DNA from: Ahaetulla prasina
Taxonomy: Eukaryota; Chordata; Lepidosauria; Squamata; Colubridae
Reading direction: 5' to 3'
Assembly (NCBI RefSeq): GCF_028640845.1
Contig: NC_080543.1
Coordinates: 1,310,667-1,374,666 of the forward strand
DNA length: 64,000 nucleotides
A program made the position numbers and the translations under genes. Shown in pieces: positions 1 to 11,159 of the stretch (position 1 is the stretch's first letter; each line of letters opens with the position of its first letter). The notes beneath the pieces are model-generated. The model was not told the DNA's origin. It ran no database searches and saw nothing but the letters and a program-made list of their open reading frames with translations.

Positions 1-224
1 AGTTGGGGAAGAAGCGCTGGGTCCAGGGGTAGACGATCAGCAGCCTGGAGCGGGCGAGGGGACGGTCAGCGCCCGGCAGGCAGGCGGTCAGTGCTCCCCG
101 CCCTCCCGCCCCCTTCCCTCCGCGGGGCTCACCTGCAGAGGGATTCACCGCCGATGGTGGGCACGTCCACCTTGCTCCAGACGGTGGTGATGGCGCTCTT
201 CTCCTCGGCGGTCCAGTGCACCAT
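1..224 (-). CDS. HBB: Beta-type globin gene, 5' part (exon 1 and start of exon 2)
   Basis: Oxygen-carrying beta-family haemoglobin subunit of red cells. On the minus strand the ATG is at 224-222 and exon 1 reads [19 protein letters not shown], then [11 protein letters not shown] plus a split Arg codon. Exon 1 runs 224 to 133, which is 92 coding bases, the usual length for beta-globin exon 1, and is followed by a GTGAG donor. A short intron (132-45) ends in CAG, and exon 2 from 44 reads [15 protein letters not shown], the beta-globin helix C region. The gene leaves the window at position 1, so the haem-binding histidines and exon 3 are not seen. The family assignment is very secure. Which beta-like gene of the cluster this is (embryonic or adult) cannot be told. 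Transcription runs away from the OR array. Confidence 0.96.
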
Positions 225-301
225 GACGGGCGGCTGTGGGTGCTGTTCTCGGGGCTGAAGGAAGGGAAGCAGCCAACGCTGCGGAACCGGCTCCGGGACG
301 G

Positions 302-392
302 CCTTTTATACCCTGCCTGCCGGGAAAGGAGCCCGGGGGGGGCGGATAGATCTGGGCCGCCCGGGGAGGCGGGGGGAGCCTGCCGGGTGTGG
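302..392 (-). promoter_or_regulatory. Beta-globin proximal promoter: TATA box and CACCC box
   Basis: Read on the minus strand, TATAAAAGG lies at 310-302, about 80 bases upstream of the ATG, so transcription should start near 275. CCACACCC lies at 392-385, the erythroid CACCC box bound by KLF1-type factors in beta-globin promoters. An AGATAG (GATA-type) match stands on the plus strand near 415-420. No clear CCAAT box is visible between the two elements, which is unusual for a beta-globin promoter. Confidence 0.8.
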
Positions 393-429
393 CCCTACCG
401 GGCCAGCCGGAGCCCAAGATAGCTGCCGG

Positions 430-1239
430 GGGCATGGCGGCGCCCGGCTTAGGCCGGGCTCTCCTCTTTTGGCCAGGATCCGCGGGGCCAGGCCGGCCAG
501 GGCTCGGGGCTTCCTTGGGGCTGGTTGAGCGGGGCTAGCCCGGCCACCGTGAGGGCATTGGGAGTCCCCAGCAGGCCTGGGGGGCGGCGGTTTCCAGAAA
601 ACTCACCTGCAACTTGGCGGTTGGTCGACTCTGCAGGGCTAGTGGGAAAGCGCCCCCCCCCTCCAAAGCCGCCCCCTTAAATCGGGTGCCATTCCAGTGA
701 CAAGGCCACCTCTGGGCCCTTTCCCCACAGCAGAAAAGGTTCCTGCTCCTTCCTCCTGTGCTTCCCTGTCCCAAGAAGGGGGTTGGAGCCAGAGTGGGAT
801 GGGGTGAAAGTTTGGGGTCCATACCAGGGAGCCACTAGGGGTGGGGAGGTCCTGTCCAGGGTGGCCCTTAGGGTGCCCCTCTCAACCCAGCCTTCTGCCT
901 GAAAGGGGGTTTATGGTGAGTGAAATCGTCTTTTAGGCCCAAATAGAAAAAACACCACTGAAGAAAAAGATTTTGCATCAGTAAGGGAAACTAAGGGAAG
1001 GGAAGCTATCCAAGATGGTGCTCCTATCAGAGGCAGTGTAGTAGCCAGCCAGTGAGGGGGGCGGTCTTCATCTCCAGGATCCTCCTGACCACCTCAGCCT
1101 TTGGCTCCAGATGTGCTCCAGCTGCCCAGCCCGTTTCTGGTCATCATCAGACGGGCAGCTGGTCTCCTCTGGCTCTTGGACCAGAGTCAGGAAGCAAAAG
1201 CCATGAGACCCAATTCTAAGGGGGTGGCAAGTAGGGAGG
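430..1239. other. Upstream flank of the globin gene, no gene seen
   Basis: GC-rich to mixed sequence with no credible coding exon. Reading frames here are short and composition-driven. I see no NF-E2-type TGCTGAGTCA site that would suggest a locus control element. Confidence 0.5.
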
Positions 1240-1440
1240 CATAACAGAATAACAAGGGGCCTCGGAGGTCTAGTCCAACCCTCAGCTCAAGCAGGAGACT
1301 CTAGACCATTTCTGACAAGTGCCTGTCCAGTCTCTTCTTGAAAACCTCCAGTGATGGAGCACCCACTACTTCTGGAGGTTCCTCCGCTTGATTGTTCTCA
1401 CTGTCAGGAAATTCCTCCTTAGTTCTAGTTTTCTTGTCCT
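1240..1440 (-). mobile_element. CR1 LINE fragment (3' end)
   Basis: Carries the CR1 3' signature in reverse orientation: 'ggtctagtccaaccc', then the ORF2 end resembling E(V)VGAPSLEVFKKRLDRHLSEMV. It is a short, 5'-truncated copy. Confidence 0.8.
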
Positions 1441-1579
1441 TTAAGAATAGGTCAATCCCTTCATTGCATCTTGGACAATGTCTAGGATTGTCTATGCAGC
1501 CGTCGCTACAAAGCACTGGATTTGAAGGGGGTGCGAGGGGGGGCTTGAGTTTTGCTCAGTGCTGGGGATTAGATAACAA

Positions 1580-2830
1580 AACATAATAACAGAGTTGGAA
1601 GGGACCTGGGAGGTCTTCTAGTCCAACCCCCTGCCCAGGCAGGAAACCCTACACTATTTCAGACAAATGGTTATCCAACATTTTCTTAAAAATTTCCAGT
1701 GTTGGAGCATTCACAACTTCTGCAGGCAAGTTGTTCCATTGATTAATTGTTCCAACTGTCAGGAAATTTCTCCTTAGTTCTAAGTTTCTTCTCTCCTTGA
1801 TTAATTTCCACCCATTGCTTCTTGTTCTACCCTCAGGTGCTTTGGAGACTAGTTTGATTCCCTCTTCTTTGTGGCAACCCCTGAGATATTGGAACACTGC
1901 TATCATGTCTCCCCTAGTCCTTCTTTTCATTAAACTAGGCATACCGAGTTCTTGCAACCGTTCTTCATATGTTTTAGCCTCCAGTCCCCTCATCATCTTT
2001 GTTGCTCTCCTCTGCACTCTTTCTAGAGTCTCAACATCTTTTTTACATCGCGGCAACCAAAACTGAATGCAATATTCCAAGTGTGGCCTGAATGCAATAT
2101 TCCAAGTGTGGCCTTACCAAGGCATTATAAAGTGGTATTAACACTTTACATGATCTTGATTCTATCCCTCTGTTTATGCAGCCCAGAACTGTGTTGGCTT
2201 TTTTGGCAGCTGCTGCATACTGCTGGCTCATATCTAAATGGTTGTCCACTAGGACTCCAAGATCCCTCTCAGAGTTACTACTATTGAGCAAAGTACCACA
2301 TATCCGGTACCTGTGCATTTTGTTTTTTTGGCCTAAATGTAGAACCTCACTTTTTTCACTGTTGAATTTCATTTTGTTAGATAGCGCCCAATGTTCAAGT
2401 CTGTCAAGATCTTTCTGTATCTTGAGCCTATCTTCTGGAGTGTTGGCTATTCCTGCCAGCTTGGTGTCATCTGCAAATTTGATGAGTTTCCCATCTATCC
2501 CCTCGTCTAAGTCATTGATGAAGATGTTGAAGAGTACTGGGCCTAAAACAGAGCCTTGGGGTACTCCACTGCATACTTCCCTCCATGTGGATGTAGTTCC
2601 GTTGAGGACTACACGTTGAGTTCGGTTGGTCAGCCAGTTACGAATCCATCTGGTGGTGGTGCTGTCTAACCCACGTTTTTCTACTTTATCTAGTAGTAGG
2701 TTATGGTCTATTTTATCAAATGCTTTACTGAAGTCCAAGTAAATTATATCGACAGCATTCCTCTGGTCTACTCATTTTGTCATTTTGTCAAAAAATGCAA
2801 TGAGATTAGTCTGGCATGATCTTTTTGATA
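1580..2830 (-). mobile_element. CR1 LINE, reverse transcriptase part and 3' end
   Basis: Minus-strand frames give the C-terminal part of CR1 ORF2: DFSKAFDKIDHNLLLDKV, VPQGSVLGPVLFNIFINDL, the FADDTKL catalytic box, then the thumb region NEALVRPHLEYCIQ and the end LEIFKKMLDNHLSEIV. The frame breaks near 2060-2115, where about 24 bases are repeated in tandem. It is 5'-truncated at about 2830 and ends at the standard CR1 3' terminus with a short AATAACAGA-like tail. Dead copy. Confidence 0.93.
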
Positions 2831-3149
2831 TGATGTATCATATGATATATTCACAACGGAAGTTTAATCAAATTTAAGCTTGAATGGTTGACTTCTAAGG
2901 GGTACAAATGCTTATAAAAACTGAATGAGTAAAAGCACAAAAAGGAAGTAAGTCAGAAACTGAATAGTTTTTTTTCTTTTTTCCTCCTTTTATCATCTAT
3001 TGATACTTTAATTGCAGTCAAATTTGCTTTAACTTCTCTTTTCTTTTTTAATATGCTGTGGAGATTTTAATACCGAGTAATCAGTTTAAGACTGACAGCT
3101 TTATCGTGCTGTACAACAAATACTTTAATGAAATATGCAGCAGTTATTT
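2831..3149. other. AT-rich intergenic DNA, nothing recognised
   Basis: AT-rich sequence without open frames or clear repeat signatures. Confidence 0.4.
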
Positions 3150-3425
3150 ATAGACGTAGTCCTCAAGTTACGATCATAATTGAACCCAAAATTTATGTTG
3201 TTAAGTGAGACATGTGAATTTTGCCCCGTTTTATGACTTTTCTTACCACCTTTGTTAAATGAACCACTGCATTTTTTAAGTTAGTAACATGAATCAGGTG
3301 CCAAGCATCTCAATTTTGATCACGTGACTGTTGAGATTCTGCAATTCTGTGAAAAATTGTCATAAGTCACTTCCTTCAGTGCCAACAGTCCAACAGTCAC
3401 TAAATGAACTATTATAAGTTGTATT
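3150..3425. repeat. MITE-like interspersed repeat ('tagtcctcgacttac' family)
   Basis: Starts like TAGTCCTCAAGTTACGA and ends with 'cagtcactaaatgaac...ataagt'. The body has repeated TTAAGTGA-like steps. The same family recurs at 3906-4652 and 6837-7187, where both ends carry the inverted 'gtcctcgactta / aagtcaaggacta' sequence. This points to a short palindromic DNA element; I cannot name the family. Confidence 0.6.
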
Positions 3426-3904
3426 GCATTCTATTTTGGCTGAAAAAACTAAATAACCCTACTTTTTATTAACTAAGATGGATAATCTTTTTTTGTATCC
3501 TGAATGGTTTAAACTATTTAGGGTGCTAACAATCTTTCCTCAACACGTATGGATACCAATGTATCACAATATAATGTGATATGTCCCTTTTACACCACTA
3601 CAGTATAAAAAATGTTCCAATAATGATGATGCTGATGGTGGTGGTGACCCTGTGGATCATTTTTTAGCCCTGATATCTACATTTTCCTTCAGCTGAGCCA
3701 TCCTGAAGCCCTTTCAGACTTAACTAAGGAGCCACGGATTGTAATTCATATTCCAGTGACTTGTGCAAAGCCGGAAAGAGCAGATATTTGAGCATGTTAA
3801 ATTGATGTAATTATTCCCGTTTATGTTCGTTGTTGTTCACTTTGTTGTTCTAATATTCTACTTCTCTTCTGCTTACACACTTTTCCATTTTACTTCCTTC
3901 TTAG
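3426..3904. other. AT-rich intergenic DNA, nothing recognised
   Basis: AT-rich, no gene, and only a short GATGATGATGGTGGTGGTG-like simple stretch near 3625-3645. Confidence 0.4.
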
Positions 3905-3905
3905 T

Positions 3906-4652
3906 AGTCCTCGACTTACAACCACAATTGAGCCCAAAATTTCTCTTGCTATGTGAAACATAGCAAAGTGAGTAACATGGTTGTTAAGTGAATATGGCTT
4001 CCCCCACTGACTTCGCTTGTCAGAAGGATGCACATGTCACACTTATGACCGTTGCAATATCCCTTTGGTCACAGTCAAAATTTAGATGCTTGGCTTGGCA
4101 CATTTATGATGGTCAGTGTTCTGGGGCCACATGTTCACTTTTTGCGACCTTCTGGCCAGCAAACTCAATGTGGACTATTGAGTCACTGTGACAAGAAGTC
4201 ATTCAATGGAGCAAAACTCATTTTAGAATCAGAATAGAGCTGGAAGAGACCTTGGAGGTCTTCTAGTCCAGCCCCCTGCACAAGCAGGAGATTCTATACC
4301 ATTTCAGAGAAATGTCTGTCCAGTCTCTTCTTAAAACCCCCCAGTGATGAAGAACCTGCAACTCCTGATGGCAAGCTGTTCCACTGGTTAATTGTCCTCA
4401 CTGTTAGGAAGTTTCTCCTCAATTCCAGGTTGCTTCTCTGCTTGGTTACAATTTCCATCCCTTGCTTCTTGTCCTGCCTTCAGGTGCTTTGGAGAGTAAT
4501 TTGACCCCACTCTTTGTGGCAGCCCCATAAATACTGGAAGACTGCTACCATGTGGCAGGATGCTAACTGTGGTCCTTCTTTTCTCTAGACAAATGTTTCA
4601 CTTAGCAATATAAATTTAGGGCTCAGTTGTGGTTGTAACTTGAGGACTACCT
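3906..4652. repeat. MITE-like repeat, split by a CR1 insertion
   Basis: The left half (3906-4220) starts TAGTCCTCGACTTACAACC. The right half (about 4590-4652) ends 'gttgtaacttgaggactac', the inverted complement of the start. The 4226-4585 interval between them is a CR1 fragment. The element was therefore present before the CR1 landed in it. Confidence 0.7.
4226..4585 (-). mobile_element. CR1 LINE fragment (3' end)
   Basis: The reverse-orientation CR1 3' signature 'ggaggtcttctagtccagcc' is followed by the degraded ORF2 C-terminus. It is nested inside the MITE-like repeat at 3906-4652. Confidence 0.85.
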
Positions 4653-5379
4653 CTGTTCTGAGATGGAAATGTAGGCTTATGGTTACTGGCAAGGGGAGAG
4701 GACCTAGAACGCCTCAAGGGATGCAAAGGGATCTTGTGTTGGAGAAGATCAGAGGGAACAAGGAGGAAGAGGCTGCCAGGTTCTGATAAGGGCATCGCCC
4801 ACTTCAGCACCATGCCCAGGTCTGCAAGCGCCTGACAAGCTCCAGAGAAGGCAAGGCCCATGGGAGGGGGGAGGAGCAGAGGGAGATGTCCAAGCCCAGG
4901 GAGCCCTTCCCCAGGAGAGCCTTGCCCCCAGAGGGGCAGGGATGGGAAGCCGACAGCAGAGGGCCAACCCGGGGGTTCTGCCGCTCTGCCCAGACGTGGA
5001 GGGGGGGGGAAGGGGGGAATCAGGAAAGTGGGGCAGCCCATTCTGCTCTGCCTGGAGCCAGCAAGCCAGGCTGCCCGCTCGGTCCCACGGGGGACTCCTC
5101 GGGAGCTTTGCAGGGCGGCTTTGGGCGGGCAGGACACGAATCACCCAGAGGAGCCGATTCGAAACTGTCCCAGCAGAGCGGCTTGAATTCAGGGGCCCTG
5201 GGCGAGACTAGAAGACCTCCAGGGTCCCTCCGGCCCTACGGTTCCATTCATTCTGCAGCTCTGGGGGTCGTTCCAGCGCTCCGCTCATTCTGGCCCCCTC
5301 CCCAGCCCCGCCGCTCTTCTGACTCCTTGACTGCAAGCCCGGGGAAGAGCCGGAGCCAATCCAGCCCGCCGATCTCGGC
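4653..5379. other. Flank upstream of the borealin CpG island, no gene seen
   Basis: Increasingly GC-rich sequence. Several long frames on both strands overlap here, but their composition follows the GC bias and none resembles a known protein. 'Actagaagacctcc' near 5208-5221 looks like a relic of a CR1 tail. Confidence 0.4.
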
Positions 5380-5655
5380 GTGGCCCCCTTTTCTCGCCTG
5401 GGGAGCCTGAGCCCCCCCCCCGAGAGCCCCCCAAGTGCCTGGACGACCCCCGCGGGCTCCAGAGGCGGGCGGGGAGCCACGTGCAAAGCGCCGCTGGGCG
5501 GGGCGAAGGGCGGAGCCGGCTCTCGGCCACGCCCCTCTCGCGCGGGGCAGGCCGGGAGTGGCGGAGCGCGCCTCATCCCGATTGGCCCGGCGGGGCGCGC
5601 GCCAAGTTTGAACCGCCGCCGCCGCCGCCTTCCTCCCTCCGGCTCCACTCCCGCC
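5380..5655 (+). promoter_or_regulatory. CpG-rich borealin promoter with CCAAT and CDE/CHR-like element
   Basis: A CpG-dense stretch leads to the borealin ATG at 5656. A reversed CCAAT box (GATTGG, 5580-5585) is followed by a GCGCGC tract, a four-base gap (CAAG) and TTTGAA at 5607-5612. That spacing is the CDE(4 nt)CHR tandem seen in G2/M genes controlled by DREAM/MuvB with NF-Y. Such control fits a mitotic gene. The match is by eye; no TATA box is seen. Confidence 0.7.
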
Positions 5656-8600
5656 ATGGCGCCCGGCAAGAAGAGGCCGACGGCCCGGGGCGCCCCGAAG
5701 GCCTCGGCGCTGGACAAGCGGCTGAACGCCTTCCTGAAGGACTTCGACCGCGAGGGTGAGGCGGAGGGAGGGAAGAAGGGAGCGGAGCGGAGGGGGGCCG
5801 GGGCCGGGCTGTGACCGGAGCGCCTTTTGCAGTGCGAGCCCGGCTGGCGCAGGGGCAGGTGGCGGGCGAGAGCCTGAAGAAGAACGCGGAGAAGCTGAGC
5901 AACATGGAGGTGCTGCGGCTGCCGCTTCCGCTGCGCAAGATGAAATGGCCGGCCTTCCTGGGTAGGTCTCGACACCCCCCAGGCCCGCCTTGCACAACCC
6001 CCGCCCGCTCGCTCGCTAATCCCCCCCCTTCTTTCCTCCCCCTTGCAGCCCTCGGAAGCAGCGACAAGGCCATGGAGCGGGTGGCCTCGGTCAGTGAGTA
6101 GCCGAGGGGAGGGAGGGCTGGGCTAGGCTGGGGGGTGGTGAGTGAGGCCGCCTACCGCCCCCCCCTTCTGAGATCTGCCCGGGCTCCTTGTCTCCCCTGC
6201 AGAGCGAGGTGGACATCTCGGAGATTACCCTGCTGGCCTCCAGGGCCATCCGGACGCCCTTCCGGACCGCTAAGAAAGGTCAGGGGTGGGGCAGGGGAAG
6301 AGAGCCCGCCTGATGCTCTCACGGCGCCCAGCTGTGGAATCGAGCGCGGGATCCCGAAACCGCGAAGCCAGGCTCACCTGCAGTGTTTATTCAATCGGAG
6401 AGGAGGGAGGGGCTCTCCCAGATAAAACGATGCACTGACATTTATACATTTCAGGAAACGGGGAGAGGGTGGTGCAGCCATGCATCATCATCCCAGCCAC
6501 TGTCTGTCCACTGCAGGAGGAAGGCCCCTCCTGCATGGTTCCAACCCAGGCAGTCCTGAGCGTCCCTTGTGGTTGTTGGGCCAGCGATACCTGCTGATGT
6601 CCATCTTGTTTTAGGCCTCTCTTATCAAGAGGGATCCATTCTATGACTGCCTTGGTCCATCTGCCGCCAGGTCTTTCTTCTGATACATATGTGTATATAC
6701 ACGTGTGTATGTATGTGCCTGTGTATACATACATATGCATGTCTTCTGATACAGTCATACATTTGATAGGTGATATAAGCATCAATAGTCATAATTAACG
6801 AGCTTCAAATTATTTCCCCACCCTTCGAGAAAAAGTTAGTTAGTCCTCGACTTACGACCACAACTGAGCCCAACATTTCTGTTGCTGGGACAGCTGTCAA
6901 GTGAACTTTGTCCCATTTTACGGCTTTTCTTGACACAGTTGTTAAGGGAATCATTGCAGTTGTTAAATTGGCAGCATGGTCCACCTTGGTTTTGATGGCC
7001 AGAAGGTTCCAAAAAGGGGATCGCGTGGCCCCAGGACACTGACCGTCATAAATATGAACCGGTTGCCAAGCACTGAAATTTGGATTATGGGACCATAGGG
7101 ATACTGCAATGGTCCCAAGTCCCATTTTTTCAGTGCCATCGAACTTCAAATGGTCACTAAATGAAGCAAGTCAAGGACTACTTGCATTGCCTTAATAAAG
7201 AGAAATGTTACATCACCATGCCTGCTGGGAACTAAGCATTTCAAAGTTGCCTGCCTGCATCTTGCTCCCCTTCCTTCCTTTCTCCAAGAATGCGTCTTCC
7301 CCCCACAGCCAAGCAGGCCATCGAGACCATCAATGAAGAGATGGAGGCGTCTCTGCTGCCCGCAGGCAAGAAATCCAGGCAGGAGAACCAGGCGGCTGTG
7401 GATCCAGAGGTGGCACCCCAGAAGCCGGAGAAGGTAAACCTCTCTGTCCTTCCGGGGACCTCCTTCTTGGCCAAAGGCTCCCTCTAGATCCCTGCCGCTT
7501 GAGTGCTGTTTCTACCTTAAGAAAGCAGGCAGCCGGGGGAGGTGGGGCGGGCTCGAAAGATTCTGCCTGAGAACGGATCTTTCTCTACCAAGTCCCCTAC
7601 ACTCCCAGGGAAGAATAGGATGTTAATAGGTAATAGATGTTAATAGGTTTGGGGACACACACGGTGGCTCATGGGCTAGGACGTTGAGCTTGTTGATCAA
7701 AAGGTCGGCAGCTCAGCGGTTCGAATCCCTAGTGCTGCCGTGTAACGGGTTGAGCTCCCGTTACTTGTCCCAGCTTCTGCCAACCTAGCAGTTTCGAAAG
7801 CATGTAAAAATGCAAGTAGAAAAAATAGGGACTACCTTGGTGGGAAGGTAACAGCGTTCCGTGTGCCTTTGGCGTTGAGTCATGCCGGCCACATGACCAC
7901 GGAGACGTCTTCGGACAGCGCTGGCTCTTCGGCTTTGAAACAGAGATGAGCAGCGCCTCCTAGAGTCGGCAATGACTAGCACGTATGTGCAAGGGGAACC
8001 TTTACATTTACCTTTAGGTATTAAAGTTGTAAAATGAATGGTTGCAGATTTGGGTATAGCTAATCTAGAGAAAAGAAGGACTAGGGGTGGCATGGTAGCA
8101 GTCTTCCAGTATTTGAGAGGATGCCACAAAGAAGAGGAGTACCCCTCTTCTCCAAAGTACCAGAAGGCAGGACAAGAAAGTGGGAAATCAGTCAAGGAGA
8201 GAAAAAAACTGGAATTAAGGAGAAAGTTCCTAACAATTAGTGAGGACAATTAACCAGTGGAACACCTTGCCGCTAGAAGTTGTGGGTGAAGAGACTGAAC
8301 AACCGTTTGTCTGAAATGATATAGGGTCTCCGACTTGAGCAGGGGGTTGGACTAGAAGACCTCCTCGGTCCCTTCTAGCTCTATTCTGAATGAAATGGAT
8401 GGATGGATGAGTGAGCTACGACCTTGAAAGAGGTTGGGGCTTGCAAGCTCTTGGTGAATCCCCTGGCCACACAGCAAGGGGCAGGCAGAGTCATACCTCC
8501 CTCTTGTGTTCCAGGTTCAAACCTCAACCAAAAGGCCTCCAAATTCCAAGAGGGCCCGGCCCCCTTCATCCCGAGCCAAGAATTTCCGAAAAAGGTAATG

Positions 8601-10704
8601 GGCGGGAAGCCGTGAACAACCCAGCTCAGACCAGCAAGGACTCCACAGTACAACCCAGAGCTACAAATATTCTCTTCTATCGGAGATTGAAACGGGGTTG
8701 AACTAAGCCCTGGGAACGGAGGTGAAGGGTGCCCGATGGGTTGTCCTTCCGAGAGACCTTGAGGCTCTCTTGAAGCTCCTTAAAAGATGCCAGGCAGAAG
8801 AAGGTCCTTGGCAGGAAGATCTGGGGGTATTGGAAGGCCGCAGAGGTGCCCAAAAAGCCAGCGCACTCCCTGGGCTGCATGAGTGGGAGGAATGGGGTGA
8901 AGATGAAGCAAGGGAAGAGCCAGTTGTGGCTCCTCTGTCCCTGGAGGTTTCCAAGAAAAGTCTGGGCAGGAATTCCTCTGGGATGGGCAGAGCGGAATCG
9001 GAATAGAGGACCCCCGAGGTGCCTCCCAGCGCTAAGATGTTGTAATTTCTTCTAGAGGGCAGGACAACATTTGCAATTTGAGTTATAGAAGCCCTCTCTT
9101 AAATGAGACTAGCGGTCTAGTGAGGCGGGGGGGCTTGTCTTCCCTATCTTGTCTCCTGAGGGGGTATAATTGGAATAAGTGTGTTGAGCAAGGGGGTGGA
9201 CTTGATGCCCTCAAGGTCCTTTCAAGCCAAGAATTCCAGTCTAGAGCTCTGGCAGCACTGACACGGCTGCTGCTTCTGCTGTGTTTTAGCAGGCTCAGCA
9301 AAGTGAACCCCATCACTCCAGCCAGCCAAGGGAACCCCACAAAAGCTGCCACACCTCTGTTCACACCTGCTGGCAAGTTTGACTCCAGGTGAGCCCTTCT
9401 GCCAGGCAGGTCTCTAGGGCTGCCTCCAGTGCGGGGCTGGGTGCCAGAAGCTCTGGGGAGGGCTGGCCTCCTGATCTTGCCTGCTTCTGCCCCCAGCGTT
9501 TTCAGGACACCCGGCCTGCGGGCCCCTGCTGCCCACGAGCGGGTCTTCAGCATCTCTATGAACGGCAGCCCCCTGGCAGACAGGAGCGAAGTCTCCCTCA
9601 TGGTGCCCCTGGGCGGAGGAGAGGTGAGGACCTTCAGGCACGTGGGTGGGTGGGTGGGGAGGAGTGTGGAAGACACCTTTGCCCAGAGGGGCAGACCTCT
9701 CTCCTCTCCCCGGGATGGAGGGTGGGGCACTTGAGGGGCTTCTGTTTCTCACACAGGCATCCCAGCTCCACCTCGGCATGGTCTGGGGGTCCTTGTGGCT
9801 CCTGCATGAATTGGGGGAAATTGGTGGGGTTAGGAGAGCTTGTTCCGCCTATCCAGAAAAGCTGCTCCAGAGTAAAGTCCTTTTGTTTTCTGCCCAGAAC
9901 TTCCGGATCAGGGCCAGCGAGCTCTCGGAGAGGGACCTGAAGGGGCTGAGCGCACAAGCCCTGTGCAGCGTGAAGAAGCTGTCGGTAGGCTTGGCTGTTT
10001 TTCTCTGTTATTCCTGGAGGCCCAGCGGCCTACCCCTTTCCGGGTTCCTTGGAGCCTTCCCAAATGCCTGGGGTCTCCCCGGAGGGAGGGTTGGCCTCTT
10101 GATTCCCAGGGACCCCTTTATGGGGATTCGCTCACTGACTTCAGACAGCCGCCCCTCTTGCATAAGCCGCTCTGGGGGTGAGCAGAGGCAAAAACATAAA
10201 ATAACAGCAGGAATAAAACACAGAAGCCAAGGCCGCCAGCGCAGGGGGGCTGGGGACCGACTCCATTTCATGGCACCCAGAGAAGCTGGGAAGAAATCTG
10301 TTGCGGTGCAGAGGCTGGGCCTCGAGTGCCAGAAGAGGCTGTTGTGGCTCTGTGGCCTCTGCGGGTTGGCAGATTGGGGACAGCTTTGCTGGGTGGAGGA
10401 AGAATTGGAGGGGAGGGGGCCGTTGCTGAGATGCCTCCTCCTGAGAGGGCTGAGGCTGCATCCCCATTCCTCCCCCCCCACCCTTTGCGGCTTTCCATCT
10501 TGAGCAGGATGGGCCCTTCTCCATCCCGGCTCCTTCCAGGAGGAGTTGGGATGGCAACTTTCAGCTGGGCAGTTGCAGCTGGCCACTCTAGGGACCCATG
10601 CGGGGCATTTCCTGCAAGGAGGACCCTCTGACCCCCTGCCCTGGCTCCTCTCCTTCCAGAGTCAACTTGAGTACTTGTGTAGCAGGCTGGGCAGCCATAA
10701 GTAA
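5656..10704 (+). CDS. CDCA8-like: Borealin family protein (chromosomal passenger complex), ten exons, complete
   Basis: Borealin bridges survivin and INCENP and targets Aurora B to centromeres in mitosis. Exons: 5656-5755, 5833-5961, 6049-6089, 6203-6278, 7309-7433, 8515-8594, 9293-9388, 9497-9623, 9898-9984 and 10660-10704. All have AG/GT boundaries and phases join without a break, giving 301 codons (human borealin is 280). The N-terminus reads [13 protein letters not shown] and then [21 protein letters not shown], the helix that binds survivin and INCENP. A basic linker follows. The C-terminal domain reads [10 protein letters not shown], then [19 protein letters not shown], and ends [14 protein letters not shown]. 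Vertebrates have two paralogues, CDCA8 and Borealin-2 (CDCA9). The place beside beta-globin is not the usual CDCA8 neighbourhood, so Borealin-2 is plausible, but I cannot decide by eye. No disabling change is seen. Confidence 0.95.
6837..7187. repeat. MITE-like repeat in borealin intron 4
   Basis: Begins 'tagtcctcgacttacgacc' and ends 'aagtcaaggactact', inverted complements of each other. Same family as 3150-3425 and 3906-4652. A (TATG/CATA)-rich stretch lies just upstream at 6685-6745. Confidence 0.7.
7660..8018 (+). mobile_element. Sauria-type SINE (borealin intron 5)
   Basis: The tRNA-like head has an A box (GGTGGCTCATGGGCTAGGAC) and a B box (CGGTTCGAATCCC). The typical body follows: 'cccagcttctgccaacctag', 'aaaatgcaagtagaaaaa', 'ggccacatgaccacgga', 'ttcggacagcgctggctctt'. 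The tail is 'acctttacatttaccttta'. This family is restricted to squamates, so it is a strong indicator of the host group. Confidence 0.92.
8035..8395 (+). mobile_element. CR1 LINE fragment (3' end)
   Basis: The plus strand encodes [19 protein letters not shown], the CR1 ORF2 C-terminal region. It ends with 'gactagaagacctcc...cttctagctctattctg'. 5'-truncated. Confidence 0.88.
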
Positions 10705-11141
10705 AGAGGCTTTCGATCAGCTGGCTGTCGCTTCAGTCCTGGCCTGGGAAAGGGAAGGGAAGATGTGGCTCAAGGATGTCCTCCAAAGGCTGCAGGGGGC
10801 AGGAGCTGGACCTCTGAGGATCTCCGCCTACTCTGTGTGTCCTGCAGAACCCCCCTTGTGTTGCTCTCTTTGGGGAGGCCCTCTGTTTGAAAGGGCTTAC
10901 ATTTTGTCTGAGGCAGGGAGGGCCCCAGGTCACTTCCTGCTTCTCTCAGTTACCCCCGTGGGTGGGTGGGGGAGGGTGGCAGGCGTAAGAGCAGGACCTG
11001 GGCCCTTCACAGCTGGATGAATGCCGGCTGTTTTCTCTCTCTCCAGGGGGGTCTTTCCTTTCCCAGCCCTTGTGTGGCTTTCTATTTATTTTCCATGGGG
11101 TGGAAATGGGACACCATTTAGGTATTATTTTTGTATTTTAC

Positions 11142-11147
11142 AATAAA
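11142..11147 (+). terminator. Poly(A) signal of the borealin gene
   Basis: AATAAA, 438 bases after the stop codon, followed by GT-rich sequence (TTTGTTGTC). This gives a 3' UTR of roughly 460 bases. Confidence 0.75.
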
Positions 11148-11159
11148 GTTTGTTGTCAT

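Noticed and set aside
535..822. 95-codon minus frame upstream of globin
   Set aside because: Composition-driven, no known motif, and no splice or promoter context.
4616..5410. Several overlapping long frames on both strands
   Set aside because: All fall in the GC-rich flank of the borealin island. Pro/Arg/Gly-rich, mutually overlapping and without motifs.
5208..6073. Minus-strand frames of up to 255 codons over the borealin promoter and exons 1-3
   Set aside because: They are antisense shadows in a CpG island. The plus-strand exons have correct splice sites and a known protein.
7660..7740. Functional tRNA gene
   Set aside because: The A and B boxes belong to the tRNA-derived head of the Sauria SINE. 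No full cloverleaf with acceptor stem was found.
9389..10631. Long plus and minus frames in borealin introns 7-9
   Set aside because: They run through splice sites of the borealin gene and resemble nothing known.
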